DNA of 52,747 bases from Thermoplasmata archaeon. Its GTDB lineage: Archaea > Thermoplasmatota > Thermoplasmata > Methanomassiliicoccales > Methanomethylophilaceae. Both the position numbers and the translations under genes were made by a program. The stretch is from positions 1 to 52,747 of the forward strand of contig SUSW01000050.1 in assembly GCA_015063235.1 (NCBI GenBank), read 5' to 3'. The notes below the pieces were generated by a model. It saw nothing but the letters and a program-made list of their open reading frames with translations, made no database searches and had not been told where the DNA came from. This document shows, piece after piece, positions 1 to 8,571 of the stretch; the first letter of the stretch is position 1, and every line of letters begins with the position of its first letter.

Positions 1-400
1 GTGATCCGGTAGGTCCTCCCTGAATTACAGGCTTGATGGGTGCGTTTCCGTGTCTGGGGTAGAACCTTGCGATGTCCCTTCCCTCTCCGCGAATGAGCTT
101 TTTGGGAGCCCTCTTGATTCCCTCCCAGATCTCCTCTTCCGTGAACTTCATTACACGGCCGAGGTCCTGGCAGTAGAATCCGCATGTGCACAGCATGTCG
201 AGACCAGCCTGGAACAGGTTGTTCTTCGTCTCGTTGTCCTCGGGGACGAACTTGTCGCCGAAGTTGAGCTTGTACTTCTCCTTCATTGCTGTGGCTGTCT
301 CAGGGATGATTTTGTAATCCCAGTCTGCCTCGGGAACTTTCTTTCCCTTTATGAATCTCTCATAGACGTCTGTAATTGTCAAGAACCTTGTTGCTGCCAT
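1..400 (-). CDS. mtmB: Monomethylamine methyltransferase MtmB, N-terminal part (runs off the window)
   Basis: Methyltransferase that moves the methyl group of monomethylamine to the corrinoid protein MtmC. Translating the complement from ATG at 398-400 gives 133 residues that begin MAATRFLTITDVYERF and end GGPTGS, matching the MtmB N-terminus (the DWDYKIIP and IQGGPTGS blocks). The gene is cut by the window edge, so its amber pyrrolysine codon (near residue 202 in the family) lies outside. It starts 26 bases after mtmC with an AGGTGA ribosome site between them, so the two form an operon. It is only about 40 percent identical by eye to the second mtmB at 13657, so the two are old paralogues, not a recent duplication. 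Confidence 0.93.
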   Translation of the reverse strand, partial: MAATRFLTITDVYERFIKGKKVPEADWDYKIIPETATAMKEKYKLNFGDKFVPEDNETKNNLFQAGLDMLCTCGFYCQDLGRVMKFTEEEIWEGIKRAPKKLIRGEGRDIARFYPRHGNAPIKPVIQGGPTGS

Positions 401-426
401 TATTATTCACCTGTTAGTTTGTGGTA

Positions 427-1065
427 TCAGTTGCCAGTGAGCTGGTCGACGAGTCCGATGATTTCGTTTGCAGTCTCAGAGTATCCGTCCGCTCCGATCT
501 CGTCGCACCACTCCTTAGAGCAGGGTGCTCCACCGAAGATCGCCTTGTAGGGGGCTTCCATCTCTTTGATTGTCTCAACGAGTTCTCTCTGTGACTCGAG
601 GGTGGTGGTCATGAGTGCAGATCCACCGCAGACCTGAGCGTTGTTCTCCTCAGCTGCATCCATAAAGTCCATTGCTGATGCGTCGGGTCCGAGGTCGATG
701 ACGTTGTAACCTGCTCCCCTGAGCATTGCACAGCAGACGTTCTTTCCAATCTCGTGGATGTCTCCCTCGACTGTTCCCATGACAACAGTTCCCTTGAGGT
801 TTCCCTCTCCGGATTCCATCAGGGGCTTGAGGATGTTGAGTGCTGCTTCCATTGTCTTGGATGCTGCAACGACCTGGGGTAGGTAGATCTCAGCCTTGTC
901 AAACCTTACTCCGATGGTCTCCATTCCCTTACCGAGTCCCTCACCAATGATGACTCCGATTTCCATCTTGGCGTCGATTGCGGCCTGGGTTGCTTCCTGT
1001 GCGAGCTTGATGTTCCAAGTCTCTACTGCTGTCTTAAGATCAGCGAGAATCTGTTCGTTTGCCAT
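427..1065 (-). CDS. mtmC: Monomethylamine corrinoid protein MtmC
   Basis: Cobalamin-binding protein of 212 residues that accepts the methyl group from MtmB and passes it to the MtbA-type coenzyme M methyltransferase. It has the usual two-part layout: a helical cap in residues 1-90, then a Rossmann-type B12 domain with the cobalt-ligand motif D102-x-H104-x-x-G107 (EGDIHEIGKN) and later GGSALMTTT and GGAPCSKEW. The start ATG at 1063-1065 has a strong AGGAGG 7-8 bases upstream. It is first in a leftward operon with mtmB and divergent from mtbC, so both operons share the control region 1066-1790. The assignment to MtmC rather than MtbC or MttC rests on the mtmB neighbour. Confidence 0.93.
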   Translation of the reverse strand: MANEQILADLKTAVETWNIKLAQEATQAAIDAKMEIGVIIGEGLGKGMETIGVRFDKAEIYLPQVVAASKTMEAALNILKPLMESGEGNLKGTVVMGTVEGDIHEIGKNVCCAMLRGAGYNVIDLGPDASAMDFMDAAEENNAQVCGGSALMTTTLESQRELVETIKEMEAPYKAIFGGAPCSKEWCDEIGADGYSETANEIIGLVDQLTGN

Positions 1066-1790
1066 ATTGTATTCCTCCTTTCGGCATATAGCCTATGCAG
1101 CGGTTTCCCGCTGTATGTTTTGACATGTCGTTAAAATGTATTTAATGATTTCTCATATATCTACAACTAAAATAGTAATATATTTAAATGTATTGTATTT
1201 TGACATAAGCAGGTATAACCCATATATAAATGTATAAGTTAGATGATACATCCAACTCAATTAAATTTAAATACAGAACTTTAATTTTATTTAAAATAAC
1301 ACGCTTTTAGTAACACGATTTTAATGAGGCAGTCATCATTATTCCAGAATTGTTGATTGTAGGATTTGTCCGCCAACACTTCTGCCCTGCAGTTAGATTT
1401 CGATGCCGGATATTTCGTTTTAATTTTCAATTCTATGACAGTAATAAAGGGCGTCCTAACTGGCAACAAGGATCTGTTAAAACATAGCGTTATCCCGATA
1501 ATAAACATCGATAAAATATTGATTTATTCAAGATTTTTGATGGATGTATGATATATCCATCCATATTTCATTCAAAATCAACATTTAATTTATATACTAT
1601 AAAATTTAGAAAAAACTAATATTTAAAGTATTACATAGGAATTAGAATCTATTAAATATAAAAAGTACAACAAAATGGTATACAAAAAACTAGTCTTTTG
1701 TTCTATTATAAATAAATATCTACAAAGATATATTAATCAATTTCATCATGCGATTCATAGAGCACTTAAAGTGCCTATAGGAGGAATAAA
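1066..1790. promoter_or_regulatory. Divergent control region between mtmCB and the mtb/mtt operon
   Basis: 725 bases without a credible gene, very AT-rich compared with the flanks. TATA-like stretches lie near both ends, for example around 1179-1190 for mtmC and around 1610-1735 for mtbC. The 9-mer TGGATGTAT occurs at 1541-1549 and, inverted, at 1246-1254, so each operon has one copy on its side. The first copy lies within an inverted repeat (ATGGATG 1540-1546, CATCCAT 1558-1564). TAACACG is repeated at 1297-1303 and 1311-1317 (14-base period). The stretch 1325-1480 is less AT-rich but shows no convincing coding pattern or tRNA fold. Operator roles are inference. Confidence 0.6.
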
Positions 1791-2423
1791 ATGGCTTTTG
1801 AAAGTGAGACGAAGAAACTGCAGGATGCTCTGATATCCTGTAAGGTTCCAGACATCGCTAAAGCAGTTCAGGAGGCCCACGATGCAGGCATGCCTGCAGA
1901 GGACATCATCAATGCTCTCGGAGCAGCGATGTCCGATGTCGGAGTCCTCTTCGAGAGGGGAAAGCTCTTCCTGCCTCACGTATTGAGCGCGGCGGCCGGA
2001 ATGAAGAATGCAATGAACACACTTGACGATGAGCTCAAGACCAGTGCAGGAACAAGTCAGGCAAAGGGAGTCGTCGTCATGGGAACAGTCGAAGGAGATG
2101 TCCACGACATCGGAAAGTCGATCTGTTCCACCATGCTCCAGTGTGCAGGTTTCGATGTACACGACCTTGGTAGGGATGTACCTCTCAAGAACTTCATTGA
2201 GGAGGTCAGAGGTGGATGCAACTTCTGCGGAATGTCCGCTCTGATGACAACAACCATGGTCGGAATGAAGACCGTCATCGAGAGTCTCAAGGCTGAGGGA
2301 CTTCGTGACAATGTAAAGGTCATGGTCGGCGGAGCGCCTATCACACAGGCATACGCTGACAAGATAGGTGCGGACATCTATGGAGAATCCGCTTCTGAGA
2401 CGACAAAGAAGGCACAGGCCTGA
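1791..2423 (+). CDS. mtbC: Dimethylamine corrinoid protein MtbC
   Basis: Corrinoid protein of 210 residues that carries the methyl group taken from dimethylamine by MtbB. The cap domain contains the FERGKLFLPHVL helix, and the B12 domain has D103-x-H105-x-x-G108 (EGDVHDIGKS), the GMSALMTTTM loop and GGAPITQAYADKIGAD. The ATG is preceded by AGGAGG (TATAGGAGGAATAAA), a strong site. It is the first gene of the rightward operon; mtbB follows after 23 bases. The family alone cannot tell MtbC from MttC; the call follows from the adjacent mtbB. Confidence 0.92.
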   Translation: MAFESETKKLQDALISCKVPDIAKAVQEAHDAGMPAEDIINALGAAMSDVGVLFERGKLFLPHVLSAAAGMKNAMNTLDDELKTSAGTSQAKGVVVMGTVEGDVHDIGKSICSTMLQCAGFDVHDLGRDVPLKNFIEEVRGGCNFCGMSALMTTTMVGMKTVIESLKAEGLRDNVKVMVGGAPITQAYADKIGADIYGESASETTKKAQA

Positions 2424-2446
2424 TTTTCAATCTAAGGTGGTTTTAG

Positions 2447-3853
2447 ATGACAGAATACTACACCAGGATGGGTGATGGTAAGAGGGTTACCATGACCAAG
2501 CAGCAGATCATGGACGATCTGCAGGCCGGAACAGCAGACGCAGCCGACATGGCATCCGTCCCTTCACTGGACGCAAACGAGCTCGAGCACCTTGCCGAGA
2601 TCATCATGTGTCAGGACAGGGTCGTCGGAGTAACGCCCGGAAACGAGGTCGTCCTCTCCTACGATATCGGTCAGCTGGACTTCACCGGTGACAATGGAAA
2701 CTCCGGAAACGGAGTCGACATGGGAAGGCTCGAAGCAGCATTGCTGCATGAAAGGGCACTGGGAGCCGACACATTCGAACTGGCCCACTCAGACTATTCC
2801 ATCAAGCCCGTCAAGCCCGTCATCGCGATGGAGATGCAGACGATGGAGGAGGTCCAGGCGGAGATCGTCGCACCCTTCTTCTACGGAGCGATGCCCAACC
2901 AGGGACTCTACTACGCCCCTGACGGACCTTACGGAAACCCGGCAGACCTCATGAGGGAGTTCAAGATCGAAGAGTCCATGCAGCAGTCCGAACTCGCTTC
3001 CGCTCACGTTACCAGGGATATCGAGTACGTCGCAACAAGGCTCCAGGCAGCAGGTTCCGATGGATTCAACTTCGATACTACCGGATCCGCAGGAGATGCC
3101 GACTGCGTAGGAACACTCAACGGAGTCAAGCTCCTGAGGGAGCAGTGCCCCGAGGCATACATCCAGGTAGGATTCGCAGGCGAGTCTATCATGGGAATCC
3201 ACGGAATGATCGAGTTCGATGGACAGGTCGTCGCAGGAATGTACCCTCACCAGTACGTCCACATCGCAGAGAAGGCAGGAGCCAACGTCTGCGGTACAGT
3301 CGTCAACACCAACACCAGCAAGTCCCTGGCATTCAACATGGCAAGGGCAGTGACATTCATCAAGGAAGCCGTCAAGACCTCTAACATCCCCATCCACGCA
3401 GACATGGGAATGGGAGTAGGCGGAATCCCCATGTGCGAGACACCTCCGATCGATGCAGTCTCCAGATGCAGCAAGGCAATGGTCGAGGTCGCAGGCGTCG
3501 ACGGAATATAGGTCGGAGTCGGAGACCCCGCCGGAATGGACCTCCCTCACTTCATGGCTTCAGGAATGGGAGGAATCAGATCCGCAGGAGACCTCGTCGC
3601 AAGGATGGAGTTCGCCAAGAACATGAGGGCGAAGGATGCAAAGGCATACGTCGCAAAGAAGCTCGGAATCGATGTTCTTGACATCGTCGACGAGTACGTT
3701 ATGAGGGACCTCCGTGAGGAGCTCGGAATCGGAGTCGTGACCGGAGTTCCCGGAGCACCCCGTGGAATCGCGGCCAAGATGAACATCGAGAATCTCCTCG
3801 ACATCAAGATCAACAGCTGTGAGAAGTTCCGCGAGAAGACACAGAAACGCTGA
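2447..3853 (+). CDS. mtbB: Dimethylamine methyltransferase MtbB, pyrrolysine protein (TAG at 3509-3511)
   Basis: Transfers a methyl group from dimethylamine to MtbC. Read through the TAG at 3509-3511 the product is 468 residues with pyrrolysine at 355, which is the family's normal length. Sequence on both sides of the amber codon belongs to MtbB: EVAGVDGI before it, [14 protein letters not shown] after it. If the TAG were a stop, the catalytic barrel would lose its last quarter, and the downstream segment would have no start or ribosome site of its own. Ends in TGA. It lies 23 bases after mtbC and 107 bases before mttB, with a strong hairpin in that gap. Confidence 0.95.
3509..3511 (+). other. 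In-frame UAG read as pyrrolysine in mtbB
   Basis: TAG at residue 355 of an otherwise open 468-residue frame, at the conserved pyrrolysine position of MtbB. Decoding requires the pyl genes, which are not in this window. Confidence 0.93.
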
Positions 3854-3862
3854 ATGAGGTTT

Positions 3863-3888
3863 TGCCGGCCTCCTGGCAGAGGCCGGCA
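3863..3888 (+). other. Perfect 10-bp hairpin between mtbB and mttB
   Basis: TGCCGGCCTC (3863-3872), six-base loop CTGGCA, GAGGCCGGCA (3879-3888), just after the mtbB stop. There is no T-run after it, and mttB follows in the same direction with its own strong ribosome site. It is therefore more likely an mRNA processing or stability element, or a partial terminator, than a full stop to transcription. Confidence 0.6.
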
Positions 3889-3960
3889 GACCGATCAGAA
3901 CATCAAACCATTCAACAAACCAGATCAAACCCCTTATTCCATAAAAAAGGAGGAAAACAA

Positions 3961-5451
3961 ATGAAAGCAATCCAGTACCCTGGAAAAATCGGAATGAACG
4001 GTATCAAGATGAACCTGTTCACAGAGGACGACTGCAGAGCCATTGATCTCGCAACAAGGGATGTCCTCTGGAACTACGGTGTCCAGGTATCAGACGACGA
4101 ATGCATCAAGATCTTCGAGGACGCAGGATGTATCGTCGACTACGAGACAAAGATGGTAAGGATCCCCGACTTCCTCATGAACAAGGCCCTTGCATCCGCA
4201 CCCAAGACATTCTACCTCTACGGAAGGGATGATGAGCACACAGTCGAGCAGGCATGGAACGGACGTGTCCACTACACTTGCTTCGGAACCGGTATCCAGG
4301 TATGTAACTACCTCGGAGACGGAAAGTACGAGACTCGTGACTCCAACTCAGCAGACCTCGCACAGATTGCAAAGCTCTGCGACTGGGCAGACGGAATCAG
4401 CTACTTCTCACTCCCCGTTTCCGCAAGAGACTGGGCAGGAAAGGGAGCTGAGGATGTCCACGAGATGTACATTTCAATCGCCAACACCGTCAAGCACTTC
4501 CACCACATCGACCCCGTCGCCGAGCACGTCAAGTACTATTGGGAGATGCTCGTCGCATACTACGGCGGAGACGCCAAGAAGGCACGCGACAGGCCTCTTA
4601 TGTCCATGCTCGTCTGCCCCACATCACCCCTCGAGCTGTCACACAACGCAGCACAGGTCATCAAGCAGGGAGCAGAGTACGGAATCCCCGTCAACGTCCT
4701 GTCCATGGCAATGGCCGGAGGATCATCCTCAGTCCACCTTGCAGGAACACTCGTCACCCACAACGCAGAGATTCTTTCCGGAATCATTCTCGCACAGATC
4801 GTGAAGCCCGGAGCACCCGTCTACTACGGATCTTCTACCACAATCTTCGACCTCAAGCACGGAACAGCACCCGTCGGAGCACCCGAGCTTGCACTCATTT
4901 CCGCAGCTGTCGGAGAGCTCGGAAGGTACTACGGACTCCCCGTCTTCACAGCCGGTATGTAGACCGACGCCAAAGTCCCCGACTCCCAGGCCGCACACGA
5001 GAAGACTATCACATCTCTTCTTCCCGCAATGGCCGGAGTCAACATGATCTACGGATCTGGTATGCTCGAGCTCGGACAGACATTCTCCCTTGAGCAGCTC
5101 GTCATCGACAATGACATCATCGCGATGGAGAGGAAGGCCCTCGAGGGTATCGTCGTCAACGACGAGACACTCGCCGTCCCCGTCATCAAGGAGCTCGGAG
5201 TAGGAAGGGACTTCATCGGACACCCCACCACCATGGCAAACATCGAGCTCGCATCCGACCCCACAGTGTTCAACAGGGACATGATCGGAGACTGGAGAGC
5301 ACAGGGATCCAAGGCATGTGTTGATGTCGCTCACGAGATCGTCGTAGATGTACTCAAGAACCACGTGGTCGCACCTATCGACCCCGAGATCGCCAAGAAG
5401 ATGGAAGCAATCGTCAAGAAGGCTGATGACGACTTCCTCAACAAGGCATGA
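3961..5451 (+). CDS. mttB: Trimethylamine methyltransferase MttB, pyrrolysine protein (TAG at 4960-4962)
   Basis: Transfers a methyl group from trimethylamine to MttC. Starting at ATG 3961, seven to eight bases after AAGGAGG, and reading TAG 4960-4962 as pyrrolysine 334, the product is 496 residues, as expected for MttB. An in-frame start further upstream at 3862 would add a segment unlike the family. Family blocks include [18 protein letters not shown] near the N-terminus, [19 protein letters not shown] before the amber codon and [18 protein letters not shown] after it. The continuous homology across the TAG supports readthrough. The stop is TGA and mttC follows after 34 bases. Confidence 0.95.
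4960..4962 (+). other. In-frame UAG read as pyrrolysine in mttB
   Basis: TAG at residue 334, flanked by FTAGM and TDAKVPDSQ. This is the conserved position in the pyrrolysine-containing MttB subgroup; many non-methanogen MttB homologues (MtgB type) lack it. Confidence 0.93.
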
Positions 5452-5485
5452 ATAAACTGATTTCAAACAAGGAGGAATAGTAAAA

Positions 5486-6133
5486 ATGACATTAGCAGAG
5501 GATGCAAAGAACGCAATTATGAAGTACGACAACAAAGCCGCCGTCGAGGTTGCCAAGAAGGCAGTCGCAGAGGGCGCAGACCTTGTCGACCTCATCGAGA
5601 ACGGATACTCGGCCGGAATGACAGAGGTCGGAGCTCTCTTCGAAGCAAAGAAGCTCTACCTCCCCCACGTCATGGCAGCTGCAGCGACAATGAACGCTGC
5701 AATGGAGATCCTCGAGCCCGAGATCGCAAAGAAGGGAGACGGAGTCGGAACCGGACTCGGAACAGTCGTCATATGTTCCATCGAGGGAGATATCCACTCC
5801 ATCGGAAAGGACATCGTCGCCATCATGCTCAAGGTAGCCGGATTCAATGTCAAGAACATCGGAAGGGATGTGCCTCTCGACACGATCATCCAGGCAATCA
5901 AGGACAACAAGGCTGTCGCAGTCGGAACATCCGCCCTCATGACCTCAACAATGGTCGGCCAGAAGACTTTCGAAGAGAAGATGGTCAAGGAAGGCCTCAA
6001 GGGCGGCTGTATCACCAACGTCGGTGGAGCACCCGTCACCCAGCAGTGGGCAGACGAGATCGGAGCGGATCTCTACACAGAGAATGCTTCCGATGCTGCC
6101 GCAAAGTTCTCTGCAGCTTTTGAGAAGAAATGA
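5486..6133 (+). CDS. mttC: Trimethylamine corrinoid protein MttC
   Basis: Corrinoid protein of 215 residues that receives methyl groups from MttB. Helical cap with FEAKKLYLPHVM, then the B12 domain with D102-x-H104-x-x-G107 (EGDIHSIGKD), GTSALMTSTM and GGAPVTQQWADEIGAD. A clear AGGAGG lies before the ATG at 5486. It ends 21 bases before a perfect hairpin (6155-6174), after which the permease gene begins in the same direction. The order mtbC-mtbB-mttB-mttC places each corrinoid gene next to its own methyltransferase. Confidence 0.93.
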   Translation: MTLAEDAKNAIMKYDNKAAVEVAKKAVAEGADLVDLIENGYSAGMTEVGALFEAKKLYLPHVMAAAATMNAAMEILEPEIAKKGDGVGTGLGTVVICSIEGDIHSIGKDIVAIMLKVAGFNVKNIGRDVPLDTIIQAIKDNKAVAVGTSALMTSTMVGQKTFEEKMVKEGLKGGCITNVGGAPVTQQWADEIGADLYTENASDAAAKFSAAFEKK

Positions 6134-6154
6134 ATTTTAACTAAACCATTCTAA

Positions 6155-6174
6155 GAGGGTGCTTTGGCACCCTC
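6155..6174 (+). terminator. Hairpin after mttC
   Basis: GAGGGTGC, loop TTTG, GCACCCTC: a perfect 8-bp stem followed by CCAAAA rather than a T-run. It may end most mttC transcripts or protect their 3' ends while some transcription continues into the permease gene. Confidence 0.6.
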
Positions 6175-6200
6175 CCAAAAACCTAATTGGAGGTTACAAA

Positions 6201-7283
6201 ATGGATGTAAAAGAGATTAGGGCAATGGATCACGAGAAGAAGAAGAGAATCGGTCTTCTCATGGGTATTCTGTGTGCCCTGTATTGGGGTGTCTGGTATG
6301 CACCTGGTTATGCGATATACGTTACGCCTCTGATCGCTGACGTTTACGATAACATGATTATTGCCGGATATTCCGAGGATGTCGCCGGAGTTCTTCAGGC
6401 GGTCTTCCTGACAGCAGTCAACGCCATAGCCTGTGCTGTTCTTCTGTTCGTTTGGAACGGGGGACTCGGAAAGATGGGAGAGCTTAAGAGAACCATCGTA
6501 CAGGTCAAATCGGTTACCAAATACTACATTCTTGCAGGTATCTGCGGAGCATGCGCTGTTTCCGGTACTTACATCGCAGCACTCTTCCTGAGCCCCGGAT
6601 TCGCAGCAATTGCCGGACTTCTGTACCCCATCATCGGTACCATCATGTCTGTCCTCTATCTGAAGCAGAAGGTCTCCAAGAGGGGATACCTCGCTATCAT
6701 CGTTCTGCTTGCAGGAGGAATCACGCTGTACTCCGGAAGCCTTGTCACAGGCGGTGTCGATTCAGCCAACCCGTTGATCGGATGTATCGGTGGAATCATG
6801 GCCGCTGTCGGATGGGGGTTCGAGGGAGCAGTTGCCGGAAAGGCACTGGACCTCACAGAGCCCGATATCGGACTTCACCTCAGGTTCATCTTCGAAGGAC
6901 TGTTCTGGATCATCGTACTCATCGTGCTCGTTATCTGCGGAGTGCCCATCTTCGATACCATCGGAGGACTCTTCGAGCCTACCACTTTCCTGCTGGTACT
7001 GCTCATCGGTCTGTCTTTCGCCTGGTGTTACGTTACCTGGTACAAGTCTTTCCCGATGATCGGTGTAGCAAGAGGACAGGCCATCGCATCGCTGTACGCA
7101 GCATGCGGAGTCATCTTCCTGTGCATCTTCCTCGGACCTGCCGAGGCACTGCAGTACAACGATGATTCGATGTGGACCATCGTCGGATTCACCATAGCCG
7201 GACTGATCATCTGTCTTATCGGATCGTTCCTGCTCGTCACCGAGGATGCGGAGAACACCGCAACTCTGAGGGAGGGATCGTGA
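6201..7283 (+). CDS. DMT/EamA-like permease, probable methylamine transporter
   Basis: Integral membrane protein of 360 residues with about ten hydrophobic helices in two similar halves, the plan of the drug/metabolite transporter superfamily. The cytoplasmic N-terminus (MDVKEIRAMDHEKKKR) leads into LMGILCALYWGVWYAPGYA, and the central YPIIGTIMSVLYLKQK with the following basic patch is typical of the family. The ATG at 6201 is chosen because GGAGG lies 7 bases upstream. Because it follows mttC directly it probably carries tri- or dimethylamine, like the permeases linked to methylamine operons in Methanosarcina; the substrate is inference. Its stop overlaps the next start (ATGATG). Confidence 0.8.
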   Translation: MDVKEIRAMDHEKKKRIGLLMGILCALYWGVWYAPGYAIYVTPLIADVYDNMIIAGYSEDVAGVLQAVFLTAVNAIACAVLLFVWNGGLGKMGELKRTIVQVKSVTKYYILAGICGACAVSGTYIAALFLSPGFAAIAGLLYPIIGTIMSVLYLKQKVSKRGYLAIIVLLAGGITLYSGSLVTGGVDSANPLIGCIGGIMAAVGWGFEGAVAGKALDLTEPDIGLHLRFIFEGLFWIIVLIVLVICGVPIFDTIGGLFEPTTFLLVLLIGLSFAWCYVTWYKSFPMIGVARGQAIASLYAACGVIFLCIFLGPAEALQYNDDSMWTIVGFTIAGLIICLIGSFLLVTEDAENTATLREGS

Positions 7284-7591
7284 TGATGGAGGGTTGCCCT
7301 ATCAAATTCCGTATCCTCGAGTTCGTTGAGGACGGACCCAAGAGGACCGACGAGATCTGCAACGCTCTCGCCAAGGAGTATCCCGGTCATGATAACGACT
7401 ATGGAAAGGCCAAGATCAAGTACGACTGCATCGAGCTCGCATCTGCGGGTATCCTCAACGAGAGCGACATCGTCGTCGACGAAGAGGGCATCTTCCAGCA
7501 AGGTAAGCTGCTCATCACATACTCGCTGAGCGGACTCGGACAGGACTATCTCGAGTATCTTAAGAAAACAGTTAAACCCCAGAAGGTGTGA
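7283..7591 (+). CDS. Small winged-helix-like protein in the methylamine operon
   Basis: 102-residue soluble protein. KFRILEFVEDGPKRTDEICNAL resembles the first helices of a winged helix-turn-helix domain, followed by helices (YDCIELASAGILN) and a beta-wing-like segment ending in YSLSGLGQDYLEYLKK. Its start overlaps the permease stop by one base, so the two are probably translated together. It may be a small regulator of the methylamine genes, but no family was recognised with certainty. A GTG at 7280 is an alternative start. Confidence 0.6.
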   Translation: MMEGCPIKFRILEFVEDGPKRTDEICNALAKEYPGHDNDYGKAKIKYDCIELASAGILNESDIVVDEEGIFQQGKLLITYSLSGLGQDYLEYLKKTVKPQKV

Positions 7592-7593
7592 AA

Positions 7594-7737
7594 ATGGCAG
7601 TTTGGGACGAATTGGTAGACTATATGTCCACTGGGATCTTCGGAGGCAACGCAGGCGCTATCGTCATGTCTGCCTTCATCATCGGACTGTGCATATACGG
7701 TCTGATAAAGTCAAGGAAGATCTTCAAAGAGGTCTGA
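7594..7737 (+). CDS. 47-residue single-span membrane protein
   Basis: Short frame directly after the previous stop: ATG at 7594, TGA at 7735-7737. It reads MAVWDELVDYMSTGIFGGNA, then a hydrophobic span (about residues 21-38, IVMSAFIIGLCIYGLIK) and a basic end SRKIFKEV. The preceding AGAAGGTG is a fair ribosome site. It is in step with the operon and followed by a hairpin, so it looks like the last gene of the mtb/mtt operon. One span with a positive tail suggests a small partner of the neighbouring permease; no known family was recognised. Confidence 0.6.
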   Translation: MAVWDELVDYMSTGIFGGNAGAIVMSAFIIGLCIYGLIKSRKIFKEV

Positions 7738-7760
7738 AACTCATTAGGGCGCAAGCCCGA

Positions 7761-7780
7761 GAGGGGGATCATTCCCCCTC
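7761..7780 (+). terminator. Hairpin ending the mtb/mtt operon
   Basis: GAGGGGGA, loop TCAT, TCCCCCTC: perfect 8-bp stem 23 bases after the last small gene, before the SMR pair. Confidence 0.65.
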
Positions 7781-7803
7781 ATAAACATGATTATCGAAAC
7801 CGT

Positions 7804-7819
7804 TCCGCCTATCGGCGGA
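7804..7819 (+). other. Short hairpin in the SMR leader
   Basis: TCCGCC, TATC, GGCGGA, 25 bases before the first SMR start. It could be a leader structure. I do not see the paired ACGR-loop hairpins of a guanidine-II riboswitch, which often precedes SMR genes in bacteria. Confidence 0.35.
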
Positions 7820-7844
7820 TGCTTTAGGAAAGAAGGTCGGGATA

Positions 7845-8180
7845 ATGGATATACTGTGGGCTTGGATAATCCTCCTGGTGGCCAGCATAATAGAGCCCAT
7901 ATGGGTCACTTGTTTGGATAAATCCGAGAATTTCAAGAAGAAGGGCTGGGGGATATCGGCCGTCGTTCTGGTGCTCCTCTGCCTGTACCTCCTATCGATC
8001 CCATCGAATCCCGAGAACATAGGGCCCGGAGTGTCATACTCGATCCTCGCAGGCATCGGAGCCGCAGGGATCGTCATTATCGGAAGGGTCCTGTATAAAG
8101 AGAAGATCACTGCGAAGAAGCTTGTCTTCATCACCATGATCGTCGTAGGCATCATCGGTGTGAGGCTCATATCGGGATGA
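7845..8180 (+). CDS. SMR-family transporter subunit A (pair 1)
   Basis: 111 residues, four predicted membrane helices, the size of EmrE-type small multidrug resistance proteins. The first helix carries the ion- and substrate-coupling glutamate (E17, in ASIIEPIW), and the third has the family's PGVSYSILAGIGA block (EmrE: IAYAIWSGVG). The second subunit gene follows after 4 bases, the arrangement of paired heteromeric SMR transporters. Members export guanidinium or organic cations. Beside methylamine genes, a methylated amine or quaternary ammonium compound is a reasonable guess. Confidence 0.8.
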   Translation: MDILWAWIILLVASIIEPIWVTCLDKSENFKKKGWGISAVVLVLLCLYLLSIPSNPENIGPGVSYSILAGIGAAGIVIIGRVLYKEKITAKKLVFITMIVVGIIGVRLISG

Positions 8181-8184
8181 TACC

Positions 8185-8556
8185 ATGGAAGGTGATTGGA
8201 AGTCGGATACAAGGATCGCCTGGGGACTTATCATCCTGGGCGGATTCCTTCAGATAGGATGGTCCATCGGACTCGCATATACGGATAGCTTCACAAACAT
8301 CGGTTGGGATATCGTCACCATCGTCTTTTTGGTGCTCAGCATGATTTGCCTTGAGTATCCGATGAGGATGGGCGTGCCCTTCACGACTGCGTATGCAGTA
8401 TGGATCGGGATCGGTGTGTTCCTCACGGTGGTGTTCTCGTATGCTCTCGGACTCGATGGTACGGGATTCTCCTGGGGAATGGGAGTCTGTCTCGCGCTCA
8501 TCATAGCGGGCGTGGTCGGACTTAAGATGACCCCTGTCGAGTACATCGAGGAATGA
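8185..8556 (+). CDS. SMR-family transporter subunit B (pair 1), coupling Glu replaced by Gln
   Basis: 123 residues with four membrane helices and an N-terminal extension MEGDWKSDTR. The third helix has VPFTTAYAVWIGIGVF, clearly SMR. In helix 1 the segment GGFLQIGWSIGLAYTDSF aligns with EmrE's GGAILAEVIGTTLMKFSEGF, which places Gln where the essential Glu14 normally is. Such a change in one subunit is expected only if the protein works as an asymmetric heterodimer with the preceding gene. The two genes are 4 bases apart. The gene ends at a bidirectional hairpin. Confidence 0.8.
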   Translation: MEGDWKSDTRIAWGLIILGGFLQIGWSIGLAYTDSFTNIGWDIVTIVFLVLSMICLEYPMRMGVPFTTAYAVWIGIGVFLTVVFSYALGLDGTGFSWGMGVCLALIIAGVVGLKMTPVEYIEE

Positions 8557-8571
8557 AAACGGATTAAGGTG

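Noticed and set aside
1325-1480. Possible tRNA-Pyl or other RNA gene in the control region
   Set aside because: No acceptor stem, anticodon CUA loop or T-loop pattern could be laid out.
1287-1551. Short frames in the methylamine control region
   Set aside because: AT-rich, no ribosome sites, frames on both strands overlap each other; treated as noncoding.
2789-3550. 253-residue open frame opposite mtbB
   Set aside because: Cys-, Asp- and Val-rich shadow typical of the complement of a gene with high third-base GC; no start signals.
3862-3960. Longer N-terminus for MttB starting at 3862
   Set aside because: It would include the intergenic hairpin, is unlike the family, and the ATG at 3961 has AAGGAGG at good spacing.
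7741-7844. Guanidine riboswitch before the SMR pair
   Set aside because: Two hairpins exist, but loops are TCAT and TATC rather than the ACGR loops expected for the guanidine-II class, and one is better explained as a terminator.
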